Assembly (NCBI GenBank): GCA_016490735.1
Contig: JAEMWC010000388.1
Span: 1 to 64,000, forward strand
Length of the DNA stretch: 64,000 nt
DNA from: Pachyseris speciosa
Taxonomy: Eukaryota > Cnidaria > Anthozoa > Scleractinia > Pachyseridae
Reading direction: 5' to 3'
A model generated the notes under the pieces. It was not told the DNA's origin, ran no database searches, and saw nothing but the letters and a program-made list of their open reading frames with translations. The position numbers and the translations under genes are program-made. Shown piece by piece: positions 1 through 12,589 of this stretch (within the stretch, counting starts at the first letter, position 1; each line of letters begins with the position of its first letter).

Positions 1-99
1 TTTGCCTTTTGTCTTTTCCTAATTATGCGTACAATATGCACGCGAATAAGGCGAAATTTCAAAGGAACAATTCTCTAGAGTAACATCACATGGTCTACA

Positions 100-275
100 T
101 TGGGAAAACAAAATCTACAAGCTAAAAAGGTCTATTGGATGTTCTCTCTCTATTCACAGACAGACACTGGGCATGCGTGGGATAACTACAACTCAGGGGA
201 AATGAACCCCAGGGAAGTTTCCTCCCAAATATTCAAGCTGTGTCCACCACAACAGGTGGAGCCAAGGTATGTCAA
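100..275 (+). CDS. Possible upstream exon of the FG-GAP gene (weak)
   Basis: An open frame here reads plausibly as protein (VYWMFSLYSQTDTGHAW, then PREVSSQIFKLCPPQQ) and stays open to a possible donor (AAG|GTATGT near 269). It lies 5' of two better-supported exons on the same strand. I see no good polypyrimidine tract or acceptor at its left side, and no family motif. It could equally be a chance ORF. Only its position and reading quality support it. Confidence 0.2.
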
Positions 276-655
276 CAAGAACAGCAACAACAACAGGTGT
301 AGGTGGGTAAGAATTGCTGTTCAACAGAGTATCTTGTTTCTCACTTACACAAAGCACTTTTCTTTTCGCAAAGAAAAAGAAAAGTTAAAACCTAATGACA
401 TCTACAAACGGTTAGACTTTCCAGTCTTCTCGGATAAGAACGATAAACCGTACGCCCCGTCTCACAATACTTTCACTTAGTCAGACTCTGGGACGTAAAA
501 GAGCCACTAGGGACGTAACAAAACTCCCGCTGGCTGTGACCACCCCTAGTGTCTGTGCTATTCCGTTGTTTCGCTCTCTGACCACTGGAGGTCGACCTTT
601 GTAAGGGACTTCGTGTCCTCTTGTTGTACCTCCATGGATGTTTTTCCTAAATGCA

Positions 656-706
656 TATAAATAAATAAATAAATAAATAAAATAAATAAATAAATAAATA
701 AATAAA
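656..706. repeat. (AAAT)n microsatellite
   Basis: Simple tandem AAAT repeat of about 50 bp with one interruption. Confidence 0.9.
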
Positions 707-820
707 GTTTGTTGTTTATTCCAATGTCAAGGCAGCCATTACTGTCTCTTTTCGAAATCAACCCTGATAGTGGCTTAGAGAGTTAAGCTCATTTTCGCCC
801 GTTCATCCCATTTTATTCAG

Positions 821-1617
821 GACGCTGTGTTAGTAACAGGTTGGAAACACCTCACGCTGGTCTCTCTTAAGGATGGCAGTCTGCTGGCTTCTCACTCCAT
901 ACCGTGTGAGCCACTCTCGCCTGTGGTGCATGGAGACTTCACTAATGACGGCCTAATGGACTTTGTTGTTCATTGTAAAACAAGGTGAGATTGTTAGAAC
1001 GATGATCGTACATTGGCTTATAGTGCTCAGTCAACATACTTAAAAGATTAAACGCGGTTTAAATTTGTTTTATCGGCCACGTGTTTGTACCTTACGAGAT
1101 CATATTTTGCATTTCTGAGGTCGTTATTTCGCAGCCCTAAGTCTAACATTGTTTGCATGTTTTACTTCTTTGTTGAGTTGTTGGCGTCAACTGTGATTAG
1201 TTGTATGAAATGACCGACTTTGTGTTAGTTCCTGAAATGCTTTAGAGAATAAATTAAAGGAGAAGAGGTCAAAAAGTTTGCTCAGAACGTAAGTTCGTTT
1301 TTCTCGCAAACATATCCAAACTGCATATGACCGCCGCACCCTCTGTGACCGGAAACAGTGTGATAATGAAGGAGAAATTAAGGTATTCACTGTGCTTCCA
1401 ACGTGTATGAAGGAGCATTTTAAAGTATTCAAAATATATTCAGTATATTGTAGCTGCTTTGTACTACAATTAAGTAACCTTTTTCCTCAGCTATCTCGGT
1501 TTGTTTCTGGATAGCAGACCCGGATACTGGTGGACAGCGATTTGGATCGCTTGTGGACTGGGTACTATTTTGATCGCGGTTCTGATTCTTCGACTCGTTG
1601 AAGAAGTTGTCGAGTGA
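821..1617 (+). CDS. 3' end of FG-GAP repeat single-pass membrane protein (last two exons)
   Basis: Two terminal exons are seen: 821-984 (acceptor TTTTATTCAG, donor AAG|GTGAG) and 1491-1617 (acceptor TTTTTCCTCAG, stop TGA 1615-1617). The 164-bp first exon ends in phase 2 and the second supplies one base, so the join stays in frame. The first encodes a beta-propeller-like blade ending in an FG-GAP calcium-loop pattern (HGDFTNDGLMDFVV). The second encodes one hydrophobic helix (WWTAIWIACGLGTILIAVLI) and a short acidic tail, EEVVE. Lumenal FG-GAP blades, one C-terminal helix and a tiny tail match the layout of broadly conserved eukaryotic FG-GAP membrane proteins, for example the plant At3g51050 type. 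That comparison rests on layout only. Upstream exons lie mostly outside the window. Confidence 0.72.
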
Positions 1618-4588
1618 CAGGAAAGTCGCATCTTAGCTGTATGCGAGTTGCGCGGAACATCTATCCTACTACGTGTTGGATTATGAATCTGGAAGACCAA
1701 ATCAATGAAGAGTGGGAATCGTGACAATGAAGTCACGCAATATCTGCGTTATCGTGTCACGGGTCACTCAAGATGTCAACAATGCAGCTACTTGAAGCCG
1801 TGTCTGAACATTTCTTGTGATACTGTAGACCAGCTTCGTGTCCTTTTTCGGCGTGTGTCCCTAATTTCTAAGGGAAAATGACGTGGTAAGGATTATGGTA
1901 GAATTGTCATGGAATGGTATATTCTGAAGGCGTTCTCGTATCCCTCCGCCCTTAGAATGGAATTCAGCCCGCGGGTTAGGTTAGCTCTGATCAGATTCCT
2001 ATTTGCTTGAGGATAAAAAACATGAACTGTTGCAACTATTTAACAGCTGCAAAATTTAGATAGTCACTGAGTGTTTCGCCTCGTTCGGCGCATGATGCCA
2101 AATTGCTAAGGCCGAGTGGAACATCAGTGCATTGCGCGTCACCTGGGACTTGTACGAGGGAAAAAATCAGGGGCACCCAACAACAAGTTTCAGTAGATAT
2201 CTGTTCGGTGGAGGGTAGTTCCCCTAAGGCTTTCGGCGTCGATTAAAGAGTGCACTCGGATTTTCGTAAGTAAAACGTGGCCTAAAAGATTCGTAATGTG
2301 GCAATCATAACACCTGAGGTTTTCAAAAAGGTCGTTATCGCTGTTTTTGGCACTAAAAAACGTCAGCTAGCATTTTCGGAAAGAAAAAAAGGTTCCCTAG
2401 AAAGTTCATTTCAGCTAGTATTTTCTCAAAGAAAGATTTTGTTCCCTAAAATTTTCGGGCAATTAACATTTCAGCTAGGGAATCCGAACAGATCAAAGTT
2501 TTCTAGCTTACCAAAACATCACTTTAAACAGACTTTAAACACCATAACGTACTTAAAAATGCCTTTCTACAGCTTTTGGCTGGTTTGGCTCGTTGGGTGC
2601 CCCTGAAAAATCCACAGTGCCAACGGATATCGAATAAACACTTGGTAATGAGAGAAATTCGGTCTGCTTTTTATTAATGATCATTTTCTTTCTCTCTCTT
2701 TTTTTAGTTTACTTCATCTACTGATATAGTAACCGAGGAAAACGATTGAAACGTTGTCCACTGGAGCATGCGCACAAAACTTAAACCCGAGATCACATGG
2801 CCGTCGTGACATCTGTTTTTCATACTAAAGTTAGTTTGCGGTGGTCAAAGGCGCCGTTTTTTAAAAATAGAAACGAAAACCCAAAACCGCAGGGAAAGAA
2901 ATACGTTTTCAATTTTTTGCGGATTCGTGTGGACAAGGGCCAAAACGTTTTACTTTTCGACAGCGAAAATGAATGAGGAGTAATTACGTTTTTTGGAAGA
3001 TCATGAACAAAAACGCATACTTGTGACCGCACAGACAAGAAAGTCAAGAAATACGCGGATGGTTATCTGTGAAAACAATTAAAAAGCCATTTCTTTCTTT
3101 GTGTATTGGACGTGATTATAGCCGCAAGGGCCAAAAAAAATCATTTGGCATTCGTACTAAGACGCATTTTGAATTAAAATAATATTCATTTGAAATTTTA
3201 GCCAGAAGCAATTGTAATGCCGCCAAAGGCTTAGCGCAGATTCTGTTAATTAAAATTGAATGGGAACGTAAACGACACTCGCGACGGTAAAAGAGAGTTA
3301 AATCTTTCACGCTGAGCAGTATAAATGATAGTACAATTAAGCAAACACAGTAAATCTTTTTGATTATATAATCTCGGACAGAATAAAATGGGAAATAAAA
3401 ACCCCTTCCCCCAAATCAGTGATGAATTCGCGCTCAACCCAAAACGCGGGGGGTGGGGGGTGGGGTGGTCTAAATTGTCCAAGATTGTAGGCTCCGAACA
3501 AACATGTCATGGACCGAGCTTTGGGAATGATGGCTTTGCCAGTTAAAAGCTTGTTACATTGCATTCAATCCTAGTTTTGCCTTTTAAGCGGTTCGTTACA
3601 GCTCATAGTTGATGACGACTTTTCTTTCAACCTTGAGAACACACGCCCAATCGCTTGCTTTGACAATGTCATGGTGATGTCCGCTTGTTTTGCTTTTGAA
3701 TTTCGAGCCGCATTTCTTTTAAGAATTATCAATTATACATGGGCATGTAATCGAAAAATTTGCCCTTCTGCGGCCAGTGTTTGTCATTTGTGTAAGTTTG
3801 GCTATCACTTTGTTCAGTTAGAGAGCAGGCACTAATTATAAAACCTTCGACAAAGACCTGAAAAGGGCGGTGAAAGCTTCTCTTGTAGTGTTTGTTTAGG
3901 TTCTTTTTATGAGAAAACTAATCTTTCTGTTCGTCCGCTGATCGTTAAGTGGGCAGTAAAGCCATTCGCCGCTTGCTAATTCGGAGAACAAAACAGGTGG
4001 AGATGCGGAAAGATGAATGATGAATGAATAAGAAATTTCGATGTCACACGCTAAGTATTCAAATTGATGTCTGCAAACGTAAATACAACTAATACATATA
4101 TATATGAATATCCAGTTTCATCGATATCGAGTCAACTTTTTTCCACGGAAATTCGCGGTAACTTTGTGCCGCCAACTTTAAAAAGGCAAATTTAGTCGCC
4201 GAAATTAAAAAGCTCCGATTTCGAATTTAGATTGCCGGCCCTTCACCTTTTTCCGCCAAGCAAAGTAAACATTCTGGGAAAACAGCGTTTGTGATGGCTT
4301 CAGCAGCCGGCTGTTTTAATTGCTATTTTAATGGTAACATACTTCCAGCGTATTCCTCTAACAAAGTATAAAAATTCCGTTTATTAACAAAACGATTTTA
4401 ACTTTTTTTTGAAAAATTTAAATTCAATATTATCTCAAATGAGAATCAATTCAGTCAGCTCGAACAAAACATTGTAAATACACGGTAGTATCATTAGAAA
4501 TATTTTTGCAAGGTGTACAACTTTACCATAAATAATTTATGCCTATAGAATGAAAAATGCAAACGGTAGATCTATTAGCTGTGTCAAG
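1618..4588. other. Intergenic; one MITE, otherwise nothing recognised
   Basis: AT-rich DNA with no coding frame that I trust. It contains the inverted-repeat element at 2168-2605. An AATAAA on the minus strand (4380-4385) lies about 200 bp past the stop of the ankyrin gene and may be its poly(A) signal. Confidence 0.5.
2168..2605. mobile_element. MITE with CAGGGGCACCC ends (hAT-like by terminus)
   Basis: Inverted termini CAGGGGCACCCAAC at 2168 and its reverse complement ending at 2605 bound 438 bp of non-coding DNA. The flanks are AT-rich (AAAAAAT on the left, AAAAATCC on the right), so a target duplication is plausible but not exact. The CAGGGG start is typical of hAT ends. No transposase is present. 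Confidence 0.6.
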
Positions 4589-6193
4589 TTATTTCAAGGC
4601 CATTGCGTTTTCAATAAACTTCTTCATTTCAGGATCTGGAGCAAGATCTACAGGAAGCAGTCCATTGTCAGTTTCTGTAAATAAATCCGCACCGTGTTTT
4701 ATTAATATCGATGCTGTAACTGCGTTTCCCTCGCTCACAGCTTCGTGTAGCGGACTGCTTCCGTTCAAAGACTGCCTGTTCACTTCTGCGCCGTGAAGTA
4801 GCAACAATTTCACTCCCTCTGCATCGCCTTTCGCCGCCGCCTCGTGAAGGAGCGAGACACCTCGGCTATTCAACTGGTTCACGCTCGTAGGCTCTTCGAT
4901 TGCGCTCGCGATGGGCGCTCTGGAAACCGCGCTATTTTCATCGCTTGTGCGTGAGATCAAGACCGGTGAGGAATATCTTCGCGGTGAAAACTGATATGCG
5001 GTGGTTTGTATCACGCGCCTGTGATCAGGAAATTTCCCAGTCTCTGTATAAATGTTATTTATAGCAGAGGAATATCGGCCTTGATTATAAAAAGAGTTGT
5101 TTGGCGTTCGTCGCTGTGTGTTCAAGGGTTCTCCTTGTTCAATCTCGTCGTTAGTGGGATAATTTCCGCACTCCAGGCTAGGATCCATTGAAAGCGCACG
5201 AACCCGATCTTCTTGAACCCTGTTGTTTTCCGCGCTCAAATAGTCATTGTTTTGCTTAGCTGTAGTTATTGTTCCAACATATCCGTACTCGACACTGTAT
5301 AAATTTACCGCAGAATTCGTTGACCCCGAGCTGTACGCGGAGTCCGAGGAAGTCGATGAATCGGACGAATTTGAACACAGGGAAACTGTCGATTGTCTTT
5401 TGACGAATTGTCGTCGCCGTTTCCCGCATTTGGGACAAAGTGCGCAAGATTGTCTTCCACCAGCCTCCAAACCAGCCCAATTTAACGAACTTTCGAGAAA
5501 ATTTCCAGTGGGTAATGCGACACCCATAAGACCTTGAGTGTCCATTAACTTCTCCAGATCGTTGTCATTGGATTTGACGTTTGCGGTTGGAGGTCTTGGG
5601 TTGTCGGCGGAACTGCGCCTTTTTTGCTCACTGTCCAAATTTAGTAACGACATATTTGAAGGCAAAATGTCACTCGCTGCTCTCTGTCTCTCTTGCTCTA
5701 TCTCTCTATCGCTTTGTATTTTTTCCTCGAGAACCTCCCGCACTTCAGGCCTTCTTCTCAAGTAATCCTCCACGTCTCTAGCTAGCCCAGCATGCCGCAT
5801 TCCTTCGGCCAGAATCATGACAGACTGTAGATCGCGCGCAAGATCGATCGCTTGTTCTCCTTGGTCATTTTCTAATCCTAATGGAGCGCCCATGGCAATA
5901 AGATACCGCATGATAGAGTGGTTACGTGCCACGGTAGCCGCGTGCATAACGCTCCATCCTTCCTTGTCCTGTATATTTATATCTGCGCCGTAAGTTACCA
6001 GCAGTTGAACGAGCTTGAGAGTTCCCGTGAAGCAGCTACGTTGGAGAGCTGTGATGCCGTCTTCGTCGATGTCATCGATGTGAAACTGCGATTCGTTCTG
6101 CTCGAGAAGAAAAGTCACTCGCAAGACGTCCTTGCAGTGCACAGCTTCGTGAAATAACTCCACTGGCTTGCGCTTGACGGCGAATTTCAGCAT
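4589..6193 (-). CDS. Ankyrin-repeat protein, two ankyrin blocks, PPP1R-like N-terminus
   Basis: One uninterrupted 534-codon frame. Ankyrin repeats lie at about residues 43-125 (GITALQRSCFTGTLKLVQLL, then EGWSVMHAA and YLIAMGAPL). A second pair lies at about 439-534 (GVSLLHEAAAKGDAEGVKLL, SSPLHEAV). Between them are a charged, probably helical stretch (about 145-175, rich in E/R/Q), a small Cys cluster (C250, C253, C256) and a Ser-rich low-complexity stretch (about 268-295). The N-terminal block resembles the ankyrin blocks of protein phosphatase 1 regulatory subunits of the PPP1R12/16/27 type. I see no clean RVxF docking motif, so a PP1 role is inference. Start: the first Met of the frame, followed directly by the repeat region. 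It is a single-exon gene, unlike the spliced P4HTM gene nearby. Overlapping plus-strand ORFs are shadows. Confidence 0.85.
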   Translation of the reverse strand: MLKFAVKRKPVELFHEAVHCKDVLRVTFLLEQNESQFHIDDIDEDGITALQRSCFTGTLKLVQLLVTYGADINIQDKEGWSVMHAATVARNHSIMRYLIAMGAPLGLENDQGEQAIDLARDLQSVMILAEGMRHAGLARDVEDYLRRRPEVREVLEEKIQSDREIEQERQRAASDILPSNMSLLNLDSEQKRRSSADNPRPPTANVKSNDNDLEKLMDTQGLMGVALPTGNFLESSLNWAGLEAGGRQSCALCPKCGKRRRQFVKRQSTVSLCSNSSDSSTSSDSAYSSGSTNSAVNLYSVEYGYVGTITTAKQNNDYLSAENNRVQEDRVRALSMDPSLECGNYPTNDEIEQGEPLNTQRRTPNNSFYNQGRYSSAINNIYTETGKFPDHRRVIQTTAYQFSPRRYSSPVLISRTSDENSAVSRAPIASAIEEPTSVNQLNSRGVSLLHEAAAKGDAEGVKLLLLHGAEVNRQSLNGSSPLHEAVSEGNAVTASILIKHGADLFTETDNGLLPVDLAPDPEMKKFIENAMALK

Positions 6194-9100
6194 CGTGATT
6201 AGAAGTAGTAGTCCTTCACACCGAAAATAAAGATTGCGTAATTTGCTATTTGTTTGTGCGACTAGAACTAGCTATTCTTCGCGAGGTGTAGAACACACGC
6301 GTCTGTGTCGCGTCGTGGCCTGTTGGTTGTGAAAACTGCCCAAGCCGCGGTACAAAGGAAATTAGCGCCTTTCGTGAACCAACAATGCATCGGGAGCCCC
6401 CGCATACAACCTCTGCAAAGAAACAGTTATATAAACACATCAAGTCCCATTGTCTCGATTGATTGCCTCCAATGACAGTAAATTGACGCTAGGTATTATT
6501 GCCTGTCTCCCGTTGAGATAATGCAAATGTCCTTTTGTGGAAGTTGTGGTTTGGGGGTCATTTCCTCTACTTTGTTTTATGAGTGATTTTTCGTTGCCAT
6601 TTGTTTTGAGGCAACTTTTTTTATTTTTATTTTATTTTATTAGCTTCGCCAGAGACCTGGCAGGGACACTACAACAGCGTGCGCCAACTTCGATAGCGAC
6701 GGCAGAACACAATAATTGATTAGTCCACATTGCTGAAATAGCATTTGGCGCGATATTTCATTGTTTCACATTGTTTGCAAACCTATCACGCCTTTCCTTT
6801 GTTCGCGTTAAGACACTCGTCAGGGTTTTTTAATAACGCTTTTAATCTTGAAACCCGATTACGCATGGCGCGACGGAGTAAATGTTAAGATAGGGAGCTT
6901 TCAAACTCTCAAAAACTCGACAGTGTAGTATTTCGTTTGAAGATTCTTTGGTCCAAAGATCAATTTCATCACATGCAAGGTTGTGCGTTTTTCCAGCACT
7001 AATAATTTTATACGAGACTATTTATAAATTTCAATGCTTTGTTTTCCACTTGGCTGGTTCTTAAAGCAGTCTATTGGTTCTAGAGGACTACACACAAAAC
7101 AAACCAGACTAAATGTATTCAACGTTCCTCTGCCAGAGAATATGACAGTCACTTTAAAGGTAGAACGTCGGGCTGAATAACATAGAAACATAGAAAAGAA
7201 AGAAAGCACCAAATTATGATACTTGTACTTGGTTACGTGACGACACTTTTAACTTTGTTTTCAGTGAAATAAAGTCGATATCGCTATCAATATCACCAGT
7301 TATTGTTTAGAACACTTGTGGTTTGTGAGCTGTAACCACAACAGATATTCTTAAAGCTCTTCACAGCAGTTGCCTTGAGGCTGATCATTGAAGCGAAAAA
7401 ATATTTCCATAAAAAATAAACCTTGAAACTTTTATGTCTCGGGAACCGAAGGTTCCTCACGTGCCGACCTTGGAAAATGTGATTATGTAACGGCTTCTGT
7501 TCTTCTTTAGACCCGAATCTCAAGTTTTAACATGTGTTTTTCTTGACGAAAATGCTGTACTTGGTCCTTACAAAACTATGCTTTAAAAAAGCTCAAGAAC
7601 AATACTACTTACTTTCCGGCGCATAATTTCGTCACGTGCGCTATCCACGTGGCTACAGGGGTATGCCGGCGAGTTTCTAAGTAAAATCCGTGGTGCAGGT
7701 GTGGTGTATTTTGGCTTGAAAATTAGTAATTTTCTTTCAAGACTAAAATCGTCAGCTACGTAATCTAGCCAGTCATTTACGCAGTTTGGATAAGGAAAGA
7801 ACGAGGACTGAAGCGTGCTAACTGTTTACTGAAACAAACGATCATGAAAAAAGAAATGTCCTTATAAACTGACCTTTTATTATTCACTTTGCTTATAAAT
7901 TGATAAGCCGCTGCAAGAAATCTGTAGAGAGTAGACTTGAGAAAACCATGCGAACGGATATGGATAAAGTTGTGTACTGGTCAGCGCTTAACCTCTGCCA
8001 ACAGCATGGGCTGATAATTCATTTCGTTAACAAAAATTTATCTTCAAACTGAATAATATAACAGCAAACATAACCGCATTTCGAAAACCCTACTCAAAGT
8101 TATCATTTTGAATAGTTTCTAAAACGACCCGTCCGGGTTTGATTATTTATTATTTACGTGCCCGCTCGATGTTTGACGTGAGGTTTATAAATCACCACAG
8201 TGGAAAACCACTAAGCAATCCCCGGAAATGTCATATACTGAAGAGGTCTTTTGAAGTCTCATTAGGCATTACTCACGGATTGAATTCCATTCTTGAAAAT
8301 TCAGCGTGGAAACATGATCAGTGAATTGTCCGTCGGTCGCTATTGTGCACGACATAGGACCTAAATTTTCTGTTATAGTTAGATACTGGATCGAATGTTG
8401 ATTGTTCTTACTGTAAGTGCTACCGCTTTACTCGTGAACTATGCATGAGATCGTTGATAAGATGACGCTCGAAATGTAAACACACAGAATTAAGGGTGCC
8501 GTGTAGAATGGCTCTTCCACGGCAAACAGGGCTCGATTGTAGTTTGTGTGCTATGCAAAGATCATGATTCAAAGATTTCGCTGTACCTATATAGAATGAA
8601 TTGATGATTTTGTTCGTACTTACCGGGCTCTTTCTTCAAATATTAGGCTTGAAGACGAGAATGTATTTATGGATGTTTATCTGTATGGCGATACAGTGAT
8701 TAACTGTAAAGCTAATCTGGTTTCAAGTAGTTTTAAGATCCTTGAGATGTCAGAGATGTGGGACCTTTTGGGGCCATAGCACCATGTTTGGTAACGTTAT
8801 GTTTGTGCCTGAAAATGTGGCCATCTTTCTAAGTATAGAGAAAATGTCATAGAAAACTCTCGGTTGCTTTTCACTAGTGAACAGGGTACTGTTACTGTTA
8901 CTTATCAAAGAGCCTCAAACTCTTGCAGCCATAGAACGCTCGCCCCTCTTTTCATGACTTAACTCTGAAGTAACCTTCAGTAACGTTTGGTGTGGTTAGG
9001 CATGATTTTCAAGTGAGTAAAGGGGGTTGGTTTCTAAAGAACTGTGGTGCTGCGTCGTGGGGGAGTGAAACACGAAAATTTGGTTTATGTACAGGGATTC

Positions 9101-11013
9101 TATTAGCTGTTTCGAGTGAGCCCTTCGTCGGAGCGAATCGACCCTGACTATTTTTGGCTCGTCTTTCGTGTTCGTGGGAGTGTTGCTAATCAGTTCAGAT
9201 TGTTTATATCGCTTGTAAGATGTGTGGGATGTAGTATTTTTGGTTGTTTATCCGTAACAGAGAGGCTAATCTTGACCAAGAGCCTTAATTCGCACGACGT
9301 CGTGGAGCCGGTTCGAATCCGTAACCGCAAACCTTCGTAGTATCCGTTAGAATTCAAAGAACGGGGAGAAACCTTAGCTCAAGTGTCGAATTTTGGACTT
9401 CGGCTTGTTTCTGCTGTGAGCTCATAATTTGTTTCTTAACAAACAAGACAGACTGAAACCGTAGCCGAAGAATCTTTAGTGTAGATACGTACTTTCACTA
9501 ACAAAAGATCCAACTTCTACCCCGTATATCGTTCGGAGTGTGGAGTGGGGAAGTTACCAGACTGCTATTTGTTCAAGAAGTGATCAAGCCTCTGCTCTAC
9601 TGCTTATTGTATTGGAAGCCAACAACATGTGTTGGGTGATGAGTTGGGAGTTGAAACAATAACATCCAACCTAAAACTCCCAGCAACATCAAGAACGGTG
9701 TTCAAAGCGCACCGAACAATGTTGGATCGACATTCTGAACCAAGCAGTATATATGCAGGACTTTTGTCACGTGAACCTACAGTAGTTGAATAGCCTAAGC
9801 TCTCACACTAGTCTCCTGTCGAGCTCAGTCTGTTGAGCTAGCCGCAAGCTACACCAGGTTCGGTTGGGAGAACTCGAAATTCTGTTTTTAGAGTTTTCGT
9901 GTGACGGTGTTGAATAAATCACATCTTTCGATGTTGGATCTTGCCTAATGACCCGCTCTACCGTCATTGGGGAACGGGTAATTGCCACCTTTTTAAAATT
10001 GACCCACCTGCAATTTTTTTCTTATTGTATCTTCTCTCTGAAATTTTTATCAAGTTTCGAATCTTACATCTCCTCATCACAAATGCATCACTCTCGTGTT
10101 CTCTTTTGTTTATTGTGTGAAGTACTGCTCAACTTTAATTTGCTGTTTACTTTTCCACTAATGACCCACCCGTCAACACGCAAGAATTTGAATTTCTGTA
10201 AATGGGCTAATTGACTTGGGAATCAAAGGACGCCCCCAAAATAATGACTTTATTGGTTTACTCGATAGATTGTCCCGTGATTTGGTATTTAATGAAACGT
10301 CTTCGACAGCAGAGTTATCTAACGAAGTGAGGTGTGAATTCTAAACCTCGCCGGATAACGGGCGAGCGTATAGCGCGTAAGCTGTTTTAAAATGCGTGGA
10401 TTGACGTTATTTACGTTCATAGAATGGACGATAGAGGAAAGCTAATCTACCAGGTGGAGACAAATTATGGCGTGGTGGGCTGTTAAGAATTCCTCCTGTG
10501 GGCTTAGAAATCGATCCATATAAAGAGGATTGCCACAGGAATAGAAAAAGGTTTTTAACAGAAAACAGGCGCCCGGGACAGATGTCTGTAAAAGAGATAA
10601 CGGTTTACCTTTGTTATGTTGCACTGGTGGCTGAACAAGCAAAAACGCGCTATATCCGGATTTGTAGGGCTTTCAATGAACTTCGTGTTTTCTAAACAGC
10701 TGTGACATTAGCTGAAACTGTTTAACATACAATTTGCATCGATGCTCAGCCAGCCAAAGTGTTGCGTAATGTATACCGGCGGAGGTCGTAATTTGTCGTT
10801 TTAATCTATCGCGGTGGTATTGGCTTATCGAATCTCAAGTTGACAATGAAGGTAATTTATCAACTGAAGGTGATAACTGGAGGACTGTCTATAAGTTTAT
10901 CACTATCTTGTGCTAAGCACACCTTAACCTTCCCCAGGCATTGACAGAAAAGCTCTAAATTAGCGCAACTCTGAGATTTTTCATATTCCTGAGATTTCGC
11001 CCGAACTTCACTG
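6194..11013. other. Intergenic; no gene recognised
   Basis: Scattered ORFs shorter than 90 codons show no motif and no convincing splice sites. The first few hundred bases presumably hold the promoter and 5' UTR of the minus-strand ankyrin gene, but I see no diagnostic core element. A GGTTCGAATCC string at 9310-9320 looks like a tRNA B box, but no tRNA folds around it. Confidence 0.45.
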
Positions 11014-11400
11014 CTATTTCCCAAGCGACCATCTCTGTTTTAATATTCTATCTATTCGAAAAGTAGTTGCGTAGTGTTTAGTTGTTGTCGGAGAATTTCT
11101 GGTTGTACGTCCAGAAACGCTGCCTCTCGTAACGAGCTTAGAAGTTAAGTATTCAGGTGCATGACCCGTCATAGATTTAAATGTTAAGGTAGCGCCTCGA
11201 TAATACAGATTTGTTTTTACAGGGAGCCAGCGTAGATTCCTTAATACAGGAGAGATATGGTCATACTTCTTACCGTTGCAAATGATTCGCGCGGCAAAAT
11301 TGTGAACGTATTGTAACTTACGAACATTACAAGCTGAGGTGGATGACCATACTGACGAACAGTAATAAAGTGGTATTGTGCATCGGCCCCCTCTTTCGCA
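11014..11400 (-). pseudogene. 3' fragment of a non-LTR retrotransposon reverse transcriptase ORF
   Basis: The minus frame reads as the C-terminal, post-catalytic part of a LINE ORF2 of the type common in invertebrates. It contains LYYCSSVWSSTS, then KLQYVHNFAARII, YDHISPVLRNLRWLPV and LTFKSMTGHAPEYL. These are the conserved blocks downstream of the RT catalytic core in CR1/Jockey/Rex-like LINEs. The fingers, palm and endonuclease are absent, so it is a 5'-truncated dead copy, as is usual for target-primed insertions. The first ~15 residues of the open frame probably lie outside the homologous part. Confidence 0.75.
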
Positions 11401-11433
11401 ATTTTCTGGATCCACCCCTGCAATCAGGGACAA

Positions 11434-12589
11434 TCAGGACCGCCAGCCAAGATTTTGCCCTTATTTGGAAACAGATAATTGTCGCCCGGAGATGTTGAAC
11501 TCTTTGCCGGTCACATGAGTGAGAAAACTAACCATAACTCATCTTCAATCTTTAAAGATCTTTTAGAGCTGGAGTCTTTGAATACTTCACAATTACCCTG
11601 TAAACAAATATTCCTTTTTTTTTATTACGAGAGAAGCCACAAACGTTTTAAAATTAAAATTAAGACTCTGAAAGTTCATGAAAGTTCGCAAGAACAAACT
11701 TATTCTGTAGTTTTTACTCAGTTTCACTACTGGGAATGCCTATCCATCATACTTATATACATACCTCCTCATGTTAGGGTAGGCTGTCCAACCATTTACT
11801 ATGCTTCACCTTTAAAGACGGAGATGTACTGTGAGAACACCTCTGTCTGATGCAAAATCCACTTGGCACATGTAAAGGCCCTGAGCCACGTGTCAAGAGT
11901 TCGACAACGGCTTGAGTGGGCCTACAGGAGCGGAAATACGTTTTTTAGCGATCTTTATCGCTAGCTTATGAACAGTGCAGTGGCGGCTCGCTTTCCTGAT
12001 CTTGTTTGTCACCTGCTGCTATATTAGCAGAGCATAAACAGAACGCACCCTTGTTATTTATGCTCTGTACTTATGGTCGTTTATTAGACTATTTACATAC
12101 AACAATGGCTATAAATCCGGTTAAGCTGCTTATAAGGGGAGTGACGTTCCGCAACCATTAACAGGTAGCGTCAGGAATGGCTTACCTCCATCAGTGCGTG
12201 AGTTATTTATAGGGGATTAGAAGCGCTACTGAATAGAAAACAGGCAGCAACAGCAGTCAACACCACGGACTGTAGTCCCAAGGTACTATTTTTTCCGACA
12301 TTTGCAGAGTAACGTGATTAATGGTGACCCATTCAGACGGAGATGGCTTTGAATATGATTACATGTTACGATCTTGAGTGGTCTGCACCTTTTAAATCAG
12401 TGAGATCCCACCTGCTGGAGTAAAGAGCCTTAGGCTGATCGAACAGTTAGGTCCACTTAACACAGTGCAGTATCTGACGACCTTTGGACTGGCTAATCAA
12501 CCAGACAAAAATTCGTAACTTTTGGACTGTGTTTGTTCAGTGTATAATCACTGTGAGATTAGTGAGACATTCCAACGCGTCTTAATATG
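11434..12589. other. Intergenic; nothing recognised
   Basis: Contains a 123-codon plus-strand ORF (11479-11850) with low-complexity, AT-driven composition and no motif. I regard it as chance. Confidence 0.4.

Noticed and set aside
5247..5781. Plus-strand ORFs of 66-96 codons
   Set aside because: Antisense shadows of the ankyrin gene.
9310..9320. tRNA-like B box GGTTCGAATCC
   Set aside because: The T-stem does not pair and no acceptor or D arm is found at the right distances.
11479..11850. 123-codon ORF
   Set aside because: No motif, AT-driven composition, no splice or start context; treated as chance.
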